DNA of 64,000 nucleotides. Origin: Rhodospirillales bacterium (GTDB lineage: Bacteria > Pseudomonadota > Alphaproteobacteria > Rhodospirillales > UBA2165). Both the position numbers and the translations under genes were made by a program. The notes under the pieces are model-generated. The model ran no database searches. It was given only the letters and a program-made list of their open reading frames with translations, and was not told where the DNA came from. This document shows, in pieces, positions 1-10,729 of the stretch; position 1 is the first letter of the stretch; the number at the start of each line of letters is the position of its first letter. The DNA lies in NCBI GenBank assembly GCA_028345065.1, contig JAOMCN010000004.1, positions 1 to 64,000 on the forward strand, written 5' to 3'.

Positions 1-1558
1 TCGGACATTTAAAATGTGCGAGGTTGTTTCGGCTGTGAGTGATAACGTCTTCTTCTGTGGTTCCTGCGTTAGGGTCTTTTAATTCTATAAAAGCACAAGG
101 ACTTTCACCCCATTTTTCGTCAGGTTTGGCTACCACGGCCGCGGTCAAGACGTTTGGATGCATATATAGAGCGTTCTCCACTTCAATGGAGGAGATGTTC
201 TCACCTCCTGAAATTATGATGTCTTTGGACCGGTCTTTTAGTTCAATATAACCGTCAGGATGCATTACAGCTAGATCACCACTGTGGAAATACCCACCTG
301 AAAATGCCTCTTTGGTTGCCGTAGGGTTTTTTAGATACCCTTTCATCAAGTTATTACCGCGGAACATAACTTCACCCATCATTTTTCCATCTGCTTTTAC
401 TCGTTTCATGGTTTTAGAATCACGAACGCTAAGGGATTCTAAAACAGGATATTGAACACCTTGCCTCGATTTTAATCGGGCTTGTTCGGCGATTGGTTCA
501 TTATTCCAGTTATCATGCCAAGCGCAAACGGTTGCCGGACCATAGGTTTCAGTCAATCCATAGGTATGAGTGATATGGAAGCCAATACTTTCTATATTTT
601 TAATCGTAGAAACAGGTGGTGGAGCTCCGGCAGTCATCACTTTTACTGTATGATTAAACTCTTGGCGTTCAGCTTCTTCCGCATTTACTATCATGGAGAG
701 TACAATTGGCGCGCCACAAAGGTGGTCTACTCTGTAGCTTTTGATAGCGTTATAAATATTAGTTGCGTTAACATTTCTTAGACAAATATTGGTACCGCTA
801 ACCGCTGCGATCGCCCAAGGAAAGCACCAGCCATTGCAATGGAACATGGGTAGTGTCCATAGATATATTGGTCCCTGTAACATGTTCCACGCTAAAATAT
901 CTCCTATAGCGTTCATATATGCACCTCTATGATGGTACACGACACCTTTGGGATTACCTGTTGTTCCAGAAGTATAATTGAGAGAAATCGCATCCCACTC
1001 ATTTTCTGGCAATGTCCAGGCGAAATTTGGGTCGCCGTTTGCGATAAAGTTCTCGTAGTTAGTTTCTCCTAATAACTCCCCGTCTGAGGCAAGGGCGTCA
1101 TCAATATCAATCACGATTGGGTTAACTTCAGCAAGTTCTAGCGCGGCTTTTATAGTTTTCGAAAACTCACGGTCCGTAAATAGTACTTTTGCTTCAGCAT
1201 GATCTAAAATGAATGCTATAACTGGTGCATCGAGCCGGATATTTAACGCATTTAAGATTGCGCCTATCATAGGAACACCAAAATGAGCCTCATAAAGTTC
1301 TGGTGTATTTGCTCCCATAAATGCCACCGTATCACCTTTTCTAACACCTTTAGCTTTCAAGGAAGAAGCTAGGCGACGGGCTCGTTCATAGGTCTCAGCC
1401 CAAGAGTACTTTCTGTCCCCGTGTACCACAGCTGTTAAATTTGGATAAATTCGCGAAGTTCTGGCAATAAAACTTAGGGGAGTTAGTGGTGTGTAATTGG
1501 TATCATTCGATTCAAGGTGTTGTTCATAAATATTTACTGGAGATTTTAACCCTGCCAT
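1..1558 (-). CDS. AMP-binding acyl-CoA synthetase (partial, C-terminus beyond window edge)
   Basis: Reverse-strand reading from ATG at 1558 gives MAGLKSPVNIYEQHLESNDTNYTPLTPLSFIARTSRIYPNLTAVVHGDRKYSWAETYERARRLASS..., typical of fatty-acyl-CoA ligases; open to the window edge. Confidence 0.85.
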   Translation of the reverse strand, partial: MAGLKSPVNIYEQHLESNDTNYTPLTPLSFIARTSRIYPNLTAVVHGDRKYSWAETYERARRLASSLKAKGVRKGDTVAFMGANTPELYEAHFGVPMIGAILNALNIRLDAPVIAFILDHAEAKVLFTDREFSKTIKAALELAEVNPIVIDIDDALASDGELLGETNYENFIANGDPNFAWTLPENEWDAISLNYTSGTTGNPKGVVYHHRGAYMNAIGDILAWNMLQGPIYLWTLPMFHCNGWCFPWAIAAVSGTNICLRNVNATNIYNAIKSYRVDHLCGAPIVLSMIVNAEEAERQEFNHTVKVMTAGAPPPVSTIKNIESIGFHITHTYGLTETYGPATVCAWHDNWNNEPIAEQARLKSRQGVQYPVLESLSVRDSKTMKRVKADGKMMGEVMFRGNNLMKGYLKNPTATKEAFSGGYFHSGDLAVMHPDGYIELKDRSKDIIISGGENISSIEVENALYMHPNVLTAAVVAKPDEKWGESPCAFIELKDPNAGTTEEDVITHSRNNLAHFKCP

Positions 1559-1683
1559 CCCGCTCCTCCATGTAGAAAAAAATCATCTTTCATGTATCTA
1601 ACACAAGACAATGACACCCAACGGTCAAAATTCTTTAATCCGCTGATATATCTAAATCGAGGGAGGTGTTTTCGATTGGGCGC

Positions 1684-2448
1684 TTAATTTGTAGGTTTAG
1701 TTCCAAAGACCTCCGACACGGATGGCGTATCTTTTTCCTCTACGGAGGAATCCGCCACTGGCATGTCATTCCAAGGGGATACGGGTACATTTTCTGATGT
1801 TTGAGAGGGCGAATTGGTAATGCTTTCCTCAGGAATTTGTGAGGTGTCCCGCGTGGTTTTTGCCAGAAATTCTGCCGGCATTGTGCCCGACTCCGTAGCT
1901 TTCTCAGGAACAGTATCATGGTTTCCAACCCGGGCTCGGGCTATCACAACCATTTTTTCTAGTTCAGAAGCAGAGCATAAACCTAAATATATTGGGCTTT
2001 GCGGTGTAATAGTGGACATGTTTCGATGTGTTTTTTCTCGCACAGCAGTGATGGTGGGTTTAGTCGTACCGATTAAGCGACTAATTTGGGCATCACTTAG
2101 TTCTGGATGAGAACGTAACAACCAAGCTATAGCATCAGGGCGGTCCTGACGTTTTGAAATAGGGGTATAACGTGTCCCTTTCTGGCGTGACTTCGGTAAA
2201 GGTACAGTCGGCTTAGACATTTCAAGACGGGCAGAGGGATCTAACTCACATCGCTTGATTTCTTCCTTTATCAGCTGTCCATTAACGGTAGGATCTAGTC
2301 CTTGCATTCCGGGGGCAACTTCCCCGTCAGCGATAGCCTGCACCTCCAAGCCGTGCAGGCCGCAAAACTCAGAAATTTGCTCAAAAGTTAACATCGTATG
2401 ATCGACTAGCCATACGGCGGTCGCCTTCGGCATTAGTGGCAGCGCCAT
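1684..2448 (-). CDS. trcR: DUF1013 / cell-cycle transcriptional regulator TrcR-like
   Basis: MALPLMPKATAVWLVDHTMLTFEQISEFCGLHGLEVQAIADGEV... matches the conserved alphaproteobacterial DUF1013 N-terminus; internal Met chosen as start. Confidence 0.85.
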   Translation of the reverse strand: MALPLMPKATAVWLVDHTMLTFEQISEFCGLHGLEVQAIADGEVAPGMQGLDPTVNGQLIKEEIKRCELDPSARLEMSKPTVPLPKSRQKGTRYTPISKRQDRPDAIAWLLRSHPELSDAQISRLIGTTKPTITAVREKTHRNMSTITPQSPIYLGLCSASELEKMVVIARARVGNHDTVPEKATESGTMPAEFLAKTTRDTSQIPEESITNSPSQTSENVPVSPWNDMPVADSSVEEKDTPSVSEVFGTKPTN

Positions 2449-2640
2449 TCTTTTAAATCCTAAAGTTACGTGGGGACGTTGATACGAACATGCGCGTTTC
2501 AACCTGAACAAATATACCGTTGGTACCGCAATGCGTCAAACATGACGAGTTAAACTCCTTAGTGAAATTTGTCCGGGGGTGGGTTGATTAGCATGTCATA
2601 GCATAGCATAGATATGGCGTAGACGGAGGAGGGCAATAAA

Positions 2641-2829
2641 TTGGACCTAAATGACCTAGAGCCAAAGAAAGTGAAACCAAAACCTATAAATTTAGAAGTA
2701 ATGTCTGTAGAAGCCCTATACAATTATATTGGGGAACTGGAAGATGAGATAAACCGGACCAAGAACGAAATTTCTGCTAAGGAAGTGGCGAGACAAGGAG
2801 CAGAAAAAGTTTTTAATAAAATAACTTAA
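2641..2829 (+). CDS. DUF1192-like small protein
   Basis: 62 aa, TTG start; ...LEVMSVEALYNYIGELEDEINRTKNEISAKEVARQGAEKVF, typical of DUF1192. Confidence 0.7.
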   Translation: MDLNDLEPKKVKPKPINLEVMSVEALYNYIGELEDEINRTKNEISAKEVARQGAEKVFNKIT

Positions 2830-3750
2830 AGTTTAGAGACTTGGGGCTACGCTATTAGTTAAGCTGTTATCCTCATAGTGCTTTGCCTTTCACTGCCTTG
2901 GAATCTGTTGCTGGGCCGATTTAGATTGTTATACCTCCTACGAAATTGATTTAGTTATCCAACTTGGAATTAGTTTGGCCAAATGCGTGCGCTTAATACT
3001 TGGGTTGCCAGGATCATGGGTCACGTATTTAACAACTTTGTTTGTCCATTACCCCTCTGTAAAAGCATGTATTTCGTGGTCTATGAAATTAGTGTCATGA
3101 GCTTCTCTGGATACAAATTCACAAAGTACCACATGTTTTGCCAAGCCGGCGATCGATACCAATTTGCGCGCTTAAATTGCACCAGCCATACTTGCGCTGT
3201 TTGGCAGGCGATAAACTGCATACCATGAACTTAGTCAAACTCCTCTTTAACTGAGCGATCGCCAAATTGACTAAGTTGAATAAATGGCCCTGGTGTGGTG
3301 TAGGGCGGATGTTGTCCAATTTTCGGACCATTAACACACACTAGTTCTATGGTTACAACGACATGGGTACCAATAGAATATGAAAACATCTAAATTGTCA
3401 TTGGATTTAGAACGTCAATGCCATTAAAATTAGATTTGAAAAACGTATGTGGCGAGCTTGCACCAGTCGGGAGGTCGTCCACATCCTCGGGGTGCCTAAC
3501 AAATTTGGATAGACGCTGTATAGTCTTATCTGTTTTAGTTATTCACTAGTTTTTGGCCTAAAAGATGCTCGCTGCTTGGATACTTCCGGCAGATTTTTGC
3601 TATGTAGCCAATGTAGAAATTCAAAACTCCTCTCTTCTGGCATATCGTTCCAAACAATACGGATACTTTGGTACATTTAGGAGATTGTACGATCTCAACG
3701 CTGCTTATTGGGCCCGTTTATAAGTTTTTCCCCAAATAGAACAATCTTGA

Positions 3751-3981
3751 TCAAATTTCTTTTTTGAGTCCTAAATCTTGAAAACGTTTGTTGAATTTGG
3801 CTACCTGACCACCGCTATCCACTAAACGTTGCTCCCCGGTCCAGGCAGGGTGAGACTTGGAATCTATGTCCAACTTCATAGTGTCGCCGGGTTCGCCCCA
3901 AGTGGAACGAGTTTGAAATTCTGTTCCATCCGTCATTACAACTGTAATTTCATGATAATCCGGATGAATTTCTTTCTTCAT
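3751..3981 (-). CDS. rpmE: 50S ribosomal protein L31
   Basis: [29 protein letters not shown]...[25 protein letters not shown]. Confidence 0.95.
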   Translation of the reverse strand: MKKEIHPDYHEITVVMTDGTEFQTRSTWGEPGDTMKLDIDSKSHPAWTGEQRLVDSGGQVAKFNKRFQDLGLKKEI

Positions 3982-4057
3982 CGATCAACTCCTAGCAAAT
4001 TGGGTGAGTTATATACAGAAACTGTTGTTTCGGCGCAAGGGCCCAACTTTCAAATAT

Positions 4058-5236
4058 TTAGCCCCATTTGGTTCTTAAATATTTTGCAGAGATACTCACA
4101 GCTACCACTAGAAATATTAGTAACGCACCAACAAAGAATGGCCAATCTTTGCCAAGAAATACGAATACATAACCGCTACCAACAGGACCCATTGCACGTG
4201 CCAATGTCGAGGCCGATCGACCTATCCCCAGTACAGTTCCTTGGTCTTTTTTTGAAACCTGCAAGGACAGGCGACTGGACAAAGCCGGAGATGCCAGGCT
4301 AAAGCCGTAAGTTACGATAGCCATGGCGATTAGCAAAAGTTCCAACGTATCAGAAAACGGGATCATAACGAGGCCTATAAATAGTGCCACGAAACCCTGC
4401 TGAATTAGCGCTGGTTCACCCCATTTTTTCGACATGGGTCCTACAATGACTCCTTGAACTATAGCGCTGAGAATCCCTGTATAGGCAAATATATAGCCGT
4501 TTTGGGCAACTCCCCAGCCAAAAGTACGTTCCGTCCACATCGCAAAAGTGGCTTCCAAGGCAGCAAATACAAATACTGCCATAAAAGTAAGGAAAAGAGT
4601 GACCCGGACTTCGGGTCGAGAGATAGTAAGGCTAAGTCGGGTCCAGCGTTCTGTTGGAGTCTGGCTGGATATATCCGAACGCAACTCCGGTGTCAGAGAT
4701 TCTTTGAGAAAAATAGTGGCGAAAATTAGGGCCAATCCTGAGAACCCTGCTGCAACAAGTGAGGGTAAGATAAAGTTTGTGTTTGCAATATCACTTCCGG
4801 CTAATATTCCGCCAATCGCCGGACCAGCAATAAAACCTAATCCAAATGCAGCACCAATTAGCCCCATTCCCTTTGCACGATCATTCTCACTGGTAATATC
4901 AGCCATACTGGCGAATGCGCATGAAATACTGCCCGCCATAATTCCGCCCCAGGCGCGAGCTAAGTATAGTGAACCGAGGTCGACCGCACTTGCAAGCCAA
5001 ACATAGCCAAGGGCCGTGCCAGCTAAACTAATAAGAAGAATTGGTCGCCTGCCATGTTTGTCACTTAGCCTTCCCCAAAGTGGCGCTGAAACAAATTGTG
5101 CAAAAGAATATGATGCCATTAATAACGTAACTTGATCGGGTGATGCGTCGAAATGCTCACCATAGAATGGCAGTAATGGAATAATGATCCCGAAGCCGAC
5201 CAGATTGATAAATACTAAAGCAAACAGGATGAGCAT
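4058..5236 (-). CDS. MFS transporter, TCR/Tet-like
   Basis: 392 aa, 12-TM pattern; LWGRLSDKHGRRPILLISLAGTALGY motif. Confidence 0.85.
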   Translation of the reverse strand: MLILFALVFINLVGFGIIIPLLPFYGEHFDASPDQVTLLMASYSFAQFVSAPLWGRLSDKHGRRPILLISLAGTALGYVWLASAVDLGSLYLARAWGGIMAGSISCAFASMADITSENDRAKGMGLIGAAFGLGFIAGPAIGGILAGSDIANTNFILPSLVAAGFSGLALIFATIFLKESLTPELRSDISSQTPTERWTRLSLTISRPEVRVTLFLTFMAVFVFAALEATFAMWTERTFGWGVAQNGYIFAYTGILSAIVQGVIVGPMSKKWGEPALIQQGFVALFIGLVMIPFSDTLELLLIAMAIVTYGFSLASPALSSRLSLQVSKKDQGTVLGIGRSASTLARAMGPVGSGYVFVFLGKDWPFFVGALLIFLVVAVSISAKYLRTKWG

Positions 5237-5269
5237 ATTTATAGATCTACTTTAATGGGAATAATTTTC

Positions 5270-6454
5270 TCACCGCTGAGTGAGTTTTAACTCTATTCGG
5301 CGATTCCGAATATAGGCTTCCTCTGTATCCCGGGGATCGATTGGCTGAAATTCACCAAATCCAGTTGCCGCCAAGTTAGTGGGTGAGATGCCTCGTTGTA
5401 CAAGAAATTTGACAACTGAAATGGCACGAGCGGTTGATAACTCCCAGTTTGAGGGAAAACGTGTTGTTCTAATGGGGATCTGATCAGTATGACCGTCTAC
5501 TCTTAAAATCCAATCGATATTTTTTGGAATTTTAACCGTGATAGCTCTTAAAGTACCGGCAAGTTGCTGAATTTGCTTCTGTCCCTCACTTTCTAGCTGA
5601 TCTGAGCCTTTACTAAAAAGAACTTCTGATTGGAAAACGAAACGATCTCCAACAATGCGTATGCCTGGTTGAGAGCCGAGCACGTCGCGTAATCGCCCGA
5701 AAAACTCAGAGCGATAACGGGCGAGTTCCTGTACTTTACTGGCAAGAGCCGCATTTAGGCGTTTACCCAAATTAGCAATCTTAACACGCCGCTGTTTTGC
5801 AATTTTTTCAGAAGCTTCAAGGGTATTTGCGATCTGTAGAATTTGCTTCCTAAGTGCGGTAACTTGTTTGTTGAGAAGCGCTATTTGCGCGCGAGCTGTC
5901 TGAGATAGTTTTTGCTCGGTTATGAGTTGTTCGTCTTTATTTGACACTTTACTGAGCAATTGTGTGACTTTTTTTTCTAGTTCTTCTCGAAGAGCTTTTA
6001 ACGACTCAACATCATTTCGAAGTGCGCTGATCTGGGTTAATTGGCTCTCAATTATCTCCTCATTTGCGCCTATATTAGAAAGCGAGAGTGCTAACTCGTT
6101 TTTAAGATTGGTGGCCAATTCTTCTGCTGTTTTGGCCTGGAGCTTGAGGTTTTTGACTTGTTTTTTGAGACCATCACTTATTGAGATAGAAGCCTGAAGC
6201 TCGTCTGATAATTTTGCTGTACTTGCCCTAAGCTCCTCATTGGCTTGACGCTCCAAACTTAACAGATCGGCTAAGTCCGATACTTGCACTTTTAAACGTT
6301 CCAGAGCTTCATCACGCCCGGTTAAAGCGTCATTCAAGAAAAACTGGGCGATGACAAACACCATCAAAAGAAATATAATTACCATCAGCAAGGCCGCTAG
6401 TGCATCAACAAAACCCGGCCATATATCGGTGCGGTGCTGATTTCTACTAATCAT
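5270..6454 (-). CDS. MotB/OmpA-like peptidoglycan-binding protein with long coiled coil
   Basis: N-terminal TM segment (DIWPGFVDALAALLMVIIFLLMVFVIAQFFL), coiled coil, C-terminal OmpA domain (VDGHTDQIPI...NWELSTARAISVVKFLVQRGISPTNLAATGFGEFQPI...RNRRIELKL). Confidence 0.85.
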   Translation of the reverse strand: MISRNQHRTDIWPGFVDALAALLMVIIFLLMVFVIAQFFLNDALTGRDEALERLKVQVSDLADLLSLERQANEELRASTAKLSDELQASISISDGLKKQVKNLKLQAKTAEELATNLKNELALSLSNIGANEEIIESQLTQISALRNDVESLKALREELEKKVTQLLSKVSNKDEQLITEQKLSQTARAQIALLNKQVTALRKQILQIANTLEASEKIAKQRRVKIANLGKRLNAALASKVQELARYRSEFFGRLRDVLGSQPGIRIVGDRFVFQSEVLFSKGSDQLESEGQKQIQQLAGTLRAITVKIPKNIDWILRVDGHTDQIPIRTTRFPSNWELSTARAISVVKFLVQRGISPTNLAATGFGEFQPIDPRDTEEAYIRNRRIELKLTQR

Positions 6455-6475
6455 AGTAGGCCAATAGTTGTGCCT

Positions 6476-7615
6476 TTACTTGGTGTTCTTGAAACTGGCT
6501 GCAATAGTTCGAGCTAATAGTTTGATTTCACTTCGTACTTGCTTGATCAAATCAGCTCGTCCAGAGGATAATTCTTCCAATAAGCGGGAAACATATACCT
6601 CTATATTTCGAATATTGTCTTGGGTTACCTCATCAAGGCTATTACTGCTATTGCGATTAGTTTCGGCGAGTTGATTAAGAACCAGTTGCAGATCGGTTTG
6701 GTTTTTAGCCAGGCTAACTAAAATATTCTGTTCCGCCCGCATTTGATCTCCCAGTGTGCTAAGTCCATCGGTAAGTTTGATAAGATTGGTGCTACTTGCG
6801 ATGTTACTTTCTTCCCCGCGAACCAATGTCCTCTGAAGGTTTTCGAGACTCTCTGCCGTTTGTTCTAGGAGAGCTTGAACATAGGCGGGCACGGATGCTT
6901 CTCCGTCGCCGGTCAGAGCGCCAGAAGAAAGACGAGTAAGGCTGGACAGCCATTCTTCCAAATCGTTATAAAATCTGTTCTGAGCTTGGCTGGCCTGAAG
7001 GTCTAAGAAACCAAGAACAAGTGAACCCGCTAAACCGAAGAGGGAAGATGAAAATGCCGTGCCCATACCATCTAAAGGTGCGGTCAGACCTTTTTTTAAA
7101 TTTGAAAATACCGCGGTAACATCATCACCGCCGACGTTTAAACCACCAATGACATTTCGGATGGATCCAACCGTTTCTAATAACCCCCAGAAAGTGCCAA
7201 GCAAGCCTAAAAAGATTAGAAGTCCTATGGTATAACGTGACAAGTCCCGTGATTCATCTAGCCTGGAAGCAATACCATCGAGAAGAGAACGCATCGATTG
7301 AGCGGAAAGGCTGAGTGTATCCTTTCGTTCACCCAACATGGTTGCCATCGGAGCTAGTAAGCGCGGATTTCTAGCCAACGATAGACCGGGTAGATTTTTT
7401 CGAAATAGTTCTATCCAGGTGACTTCAGGAAAAAGAACCAAAACTTGACGCAAATTATAAATTATTCCTAAAAATAGAACGCCAAGTATAATTCCATTTA
7501 AGAATACGTTTGCCTGAAAGGCTCGTTCTAGAGGGGAAATTAAAAAAATGCCCATTACAGCCAGCGCCAAAATGAACAACACCATTCTAACGACGAAGCG
7601 CTGGGGAGAAGTCAC
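6476..7615 (-). CDS. MotA/TolQ/ExbB proton-channel family protein
   Basis: IGLLIFLGLLGTFWGLLETVGSI...GMGTAFSSSLFGLAGSLVLGFLDLQ is a MotA/ExbB channel signature. Confidence 0.8.
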   Translation of the reverse strand: MTSPQRFVVRMVLFILALAVMGIFLISPLERAFQANVFLNGIILGVLFLGIIYNLRQVLVLFPEVTWIELFRKNLPGLSLARNPRLLAPMATMLGERKDTLSLSAQSMRSLLDGIASRLDESRDLSRYTIGLLIFLGLLGTFWGLLETVGSIRNVIGGLNVGGDDVTAVFSNLKKGLTAPLDGMGTAFSSSLFGLAGSLVLGFLDLQASQAQNRFYNDLEEWLSSLTRLSSGALTGDGEASVPAYVQALLEQTAESLENLQRTLVRGEESNIASSTNLIKLTDGLSTLGDQMRAEQNILVSLAKNQTDLQLVLNQLAETNRNSSNSLDEVTQDNIRNIEVYVSRLLEELSSGRADLIKQVRSEIKLLARTIAASFKNTK

Positions 7616-7692
7616 GCGTTCACTCCTGGAGGTTCTCGCAAGAGTTTAAATCAGACCTAACGACCCAAAAACCTAGTTCTTCTTGTATTTTC

Positions 7693-8751
7693 CTATTGCC
7701 CAATAACACGTAGATCAACTCTGTTTGGTAATCCAGAGGATACTTTGTTGCCCAATGCTCTAACATCGATCCGTGTGCCCCGAACACCCTTTTCTATTAG
7801 GTATGAGCGAACGGCCAAAGCTCTCGACAGTGATAAACGCCTTGCTTTACTAGCAGCCATTTTGTTTTCACCAGCATAAGCCATCAATTGCATGCGTACA
7901 TCTTTTTTACTGTTTAATTCGGTTGCAATTAGGTCGAGGGCTTTCTGAGCGCTCGAACTCAATTGCGAGCCTCCAGGAGCAAACACCACGTTTACTGAGC
8001 TTTTACTAGCAACAGCTTGGGGCAGCGTAGCTTGTTGTTTCTCTTGAGGTTCCGACACGACAGGTGCTGTTTGTTTCAATGTTACCCCATTCGTTGTTGG
8101 GGTAAGCTTTGAAACCACTTTTGATGGTGGAGGTACAGGTAAAATAGTCGGGGGTGGCGGCATTTCACCGGTCTTCACGGTTTGCTGTTTGAGGGCTAAA
8201 TCTGAGTTTTTGGGTGTGATTGGCTTCGAATTATTTTTAGTATTAGGTTTGATTTTGGTGGCCTTTTTTGCAGTGGACGGTTTGTTTTTCGTAGCCTGTT
8301 TTGAACTGGACACTTTTCGCTTTATCGCTGCCAATTTACGTTTTGATATGGCGGTGCGTTTGTTGTAATTCCGAGGCGAGGTCGATTTAAAGTTTAAACG
8401 TTTTATTTTCTTTGCCGCTTTTATTTTTGGGGCTCGATTTATCAAAAAACTGCTGGCAGGAGTTTTCTTAGGTGGGCTGAGCAATTGGCTGCTGGGGTTA
8501 GGTAAGTTCGACAACCTCCTCGCAAAGTTTCTTGGTTTAGGTAAGCCGGAGATACCAACATGCGGGGCAAATCCACTAAGGCTGCTAATCTCATCAAGAA
8601 TGCTTAGATCTACCAAAACTTGATTGGAATGATCCCAGGGCTTTAACTGAGCCTGAACCGTTGAAGGGGTTATAAACATTATGTTTATGACAGAGGCGAC
8701 AAATACCCACGAAAGCCAACTGCCTCGCCCAAATTTATTGCGACACTTCAT
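7693..8751 (-). CDS. OmpA-family protein with Lys/Pro-rich linker
   Basis: Signal-like N-terminus, low-complexity K/P/T linker, C-terminal OmpA-like domain (VVFAPGGSQLSSSAQKALDLIATEL...RALAVRSYLIEKGVRGTRIDVRALGN). Confidence 0.75.
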   Translation of the reverse strand: MKCRNKFGRGSWLSWVFVASVINIMFITPSTVQAQLKPWDHSNQVLVDLSILDEISSLSGFAPHVGISGLPKPRNFARRLSNLPNPSSQLLSPPKKTPASSFLINRAPKIKAAKKIKRLNFKSTSPRNYNKRTAISKRKLAAIKRKVSSSKQATKNKPSTAKKATKIKPNTKNNSKPITPKNSDLALKQQTVKTGEMPPPPTILPVPPPSKVVSKLTPTTNGVTLKQTAPVVSEPQEKQQATLPQAVASKSSVNVVFAPGGSQLSSSAQKALDLIATELNSKKDVRMQLMAYAGENKMAASKARRLSLSRALAVRSYLIEKGVRGTRIDVRALGNKVSSGLPNRVDLRVIGQ

Positions 8752-9007
8752 GGTTTAATTTCTCCTTTAACCATTGCATCAACAGAGGTACAGCCCGAAC
8801 CCCTACACACGACCATTGGGGATAAGGTAGGTAGTTTGCAAAATGACTTCAACATAAACAAGCCCCTCAATGCTGACAACGGGTGGAAAATAGCATGACC
8901 ACAATGGATATACCTTGAAATAGGACACTTTCAAAGATCTTTGATATGATATGATAGGATCAATATGTGTTTAAATTATGGTTAGAGAAAAACAACTTTA
9001 GGTTAGG

Positions 9008-9814
9008 CTAATTTCTCGCGCTAAATATCATATCTAACAGCGGTTTATGTAAAACTGGATTGGCGGCGACAATGCTACCCGTATCTAGCATTTTGTCTTG
9101 TCCCGTAAGGTCACTTACAATGCCCCCAGCTTCACGGACAACTAAGATTCCTGCTGCGATATCCCACGGCTTTAATCCACTTTCCCAGAATCCATCAAAT
9201 CTCCCGGCAGCCACGTAGGCTAAATCCAAAGCCGCACTGCCAAAGCGGCGTATACCTGCAGAAGCTGACATCACTGCACCGATTTCCTTAAGAGAAGTCT
9301 CGTGGTCAAAAGGTGTACCACGACCATTAAATGGAATACCCGTGGCAAATATAGATTGGGAAAAGTTGGTTCGAGCTGAGGCTCTAATACGACGATCATT
9401 AAGGAATGCGCCTTGGCCTTTTTCAGCCCAAAAAAGTTGCTCATTAATGGGGTCTAATATTACGCCAGCGGTGATTTGGCCCAGTTCCTCAAGGGCTATA
9501 CAAATAGCAAAATGAGCAATGCCGTGGATAAAATTAGTGGTGCCGTCAATGGGGTCGACGATCCACCGACAATTGGGGTCAACACCTTTAACTTCACCTG
9601 CCTCTTCCATTAAAAATCCAAAATTTGGGCGGGCACGAGTAAGTTCTTCTTTAAGTATTCTCTCCGTTCGAACATCCGCAGCAGTCACAAAATCGCTAGG
9701 TCCTTTCTGGGATACTTGAAGCTGGTCAACTTCACCATAATCTCTTTTGAGACGAATAGAGGCTTTGCGGGCTGCTTGCTTCATTACGTTAATAATTGCC
9801 GATTGTAGGGCCAT
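9008..9814 (-). CDS. suhB: Inositol monophosphatase family protein
   Basis: WIVDPIDGTTNFIHGIAHFAICIALEE and LKPWDIAAGILVVREAGG motifs. Confidence 0.92.
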   Translation of the reverse strand: MALQSAIINVMKQAARKASIRLKRDYGEVDQLQVSQKGPSDFVTAADVRTERILKEELTRARPNFGFLMEEAGEVKGVDPNCRWIVDPIDGTTNFIHGIAHFAICIALEELGQITAGVILDPINEQLFWAEKGQGAFLNDRRIRASARTNFSQSIFATGIPFNGRGTPFDHETSLKEIGAVMSASAGIRRFGSAALDLAYVAAGRFDGFWESGLKPWDIAAGILVVREAGGIVSDLTGQDKMLDTGSIVAANPVLHKPLLDMIFSARN

Positions 9815-9870
9815 GTGGTGTTTGCATCCTGAACAATTTAAATTGATTCAAGCAGATTGGTAAATGATTC

Positions 9871-10440
9871 TTAGTCTTTAGCCCGTTCAACGTAACATCC
9901 GTCTTCCGTTGAAATAACGATGCGTGAACCGGGTTCGATATGTGGCGGAACCATAGTGCGAAAGCCATTTTCTAAGACAGCGGGCTTGTATGAAGACGCC
10001 GCAGTCTGACCCTTAACTACCGCATCAGACTCCACGACCTCGAATACTACATGAGGTGGTAACTGCACCCCTATGGGATCCTCTTCAAATGTTTCAATCT
10101 TTACTTGCATGCCTTCTTGCAGAAACGTCACTTGTTGTTCACCAATTAAATCGGCGTGAAGGGAAACTTGTTCAAAGGTGCTTCCATGCATGAACGTGTA
10201 CATATCACCATCTGCAAATAGGAATTGATAATCGTTCTGTTCCAAACGGGCGCGTTCGACCGTTTCAGATGCACGAAAGCGCTCATTCAATTTTGTCCCA
10301 TCGCGAATATCCTTCAACTCTACTTGAGCATATGCACCCCCTTTTCCCGGCTGGGTATGTTGAATTTTTACCACGCGCCATAAACGGTCTTGGTGTTCTA
10401 TCACCATACTCGGACGGATCGCATTACCGTTGATTTTCAT
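9871..10440 (-). CDS. efp: Elongation factor P
   Basis: MKINGNAIRPSMVIEHQDRLWRVVKIQHTQPGKGGAYAQVELKDIRDGTKLNERFR...; start trimmed to the internal Met. Confidence 0.95.
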   Translation of the reverse strand: MKINGNAIRPSMVIEHQDRLWRVVKIQHTQPGKGGAYAQVELKDIRDGTKLNERFRASETVERARLEQNDYQFLFADGDMYTFMHGSTFEQVSLHADLIGEQQVTFLQEGMQVKIETFEEDPIGVQLPPHVVFEVVESDAVVKGQTAASSYKPAVLENGFRTMVPPHIEPGSRIVISTEDGCYVERAKD

Positions 10441-10729
10441 CGCAAACAACTATTACATTTAACTGGAATATTAAGGGCGGGGAACCTATCAGGTTGACTT
10501 TATTGCTGCAATGGGCTTTGGGAACTTAGTTCTCGGTAAATACCAACCTTCACAATTAAATATAATCTAATTAGTAAAAATGATCTAATTAGCGATTATA
10601 GTGTTTAAAGGAAAAGAGCAGAGCCAAGCATCGTAATTATTTATTAGATCATCTCTGAATCATTCAATACCAACCTAAGTTAGACGATATTCTATATTTA
10701 AATAGCCCTATTCTATCAGCATTATTAAG

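Noticed and set aside
2587-2612. catagcatagcatag microrepeat upstream of the DUF1192-like gene
   Set aside because: Very short simple repeat, no evident function.
5270-8751. MotA/MotB-like pair as a Zorya anti-phage system
   Set aside because: No ZorC/ZorD/ZorE-like helicase or nuclease nearby; flanking genes are housekeeping or transport.
10562-10592. Repeated tctaattag motif in the efp-thiE intergenic region
   Set aside because: Short AT-rich direct repeat in AT-rich DNA; too weak to separate from chance.
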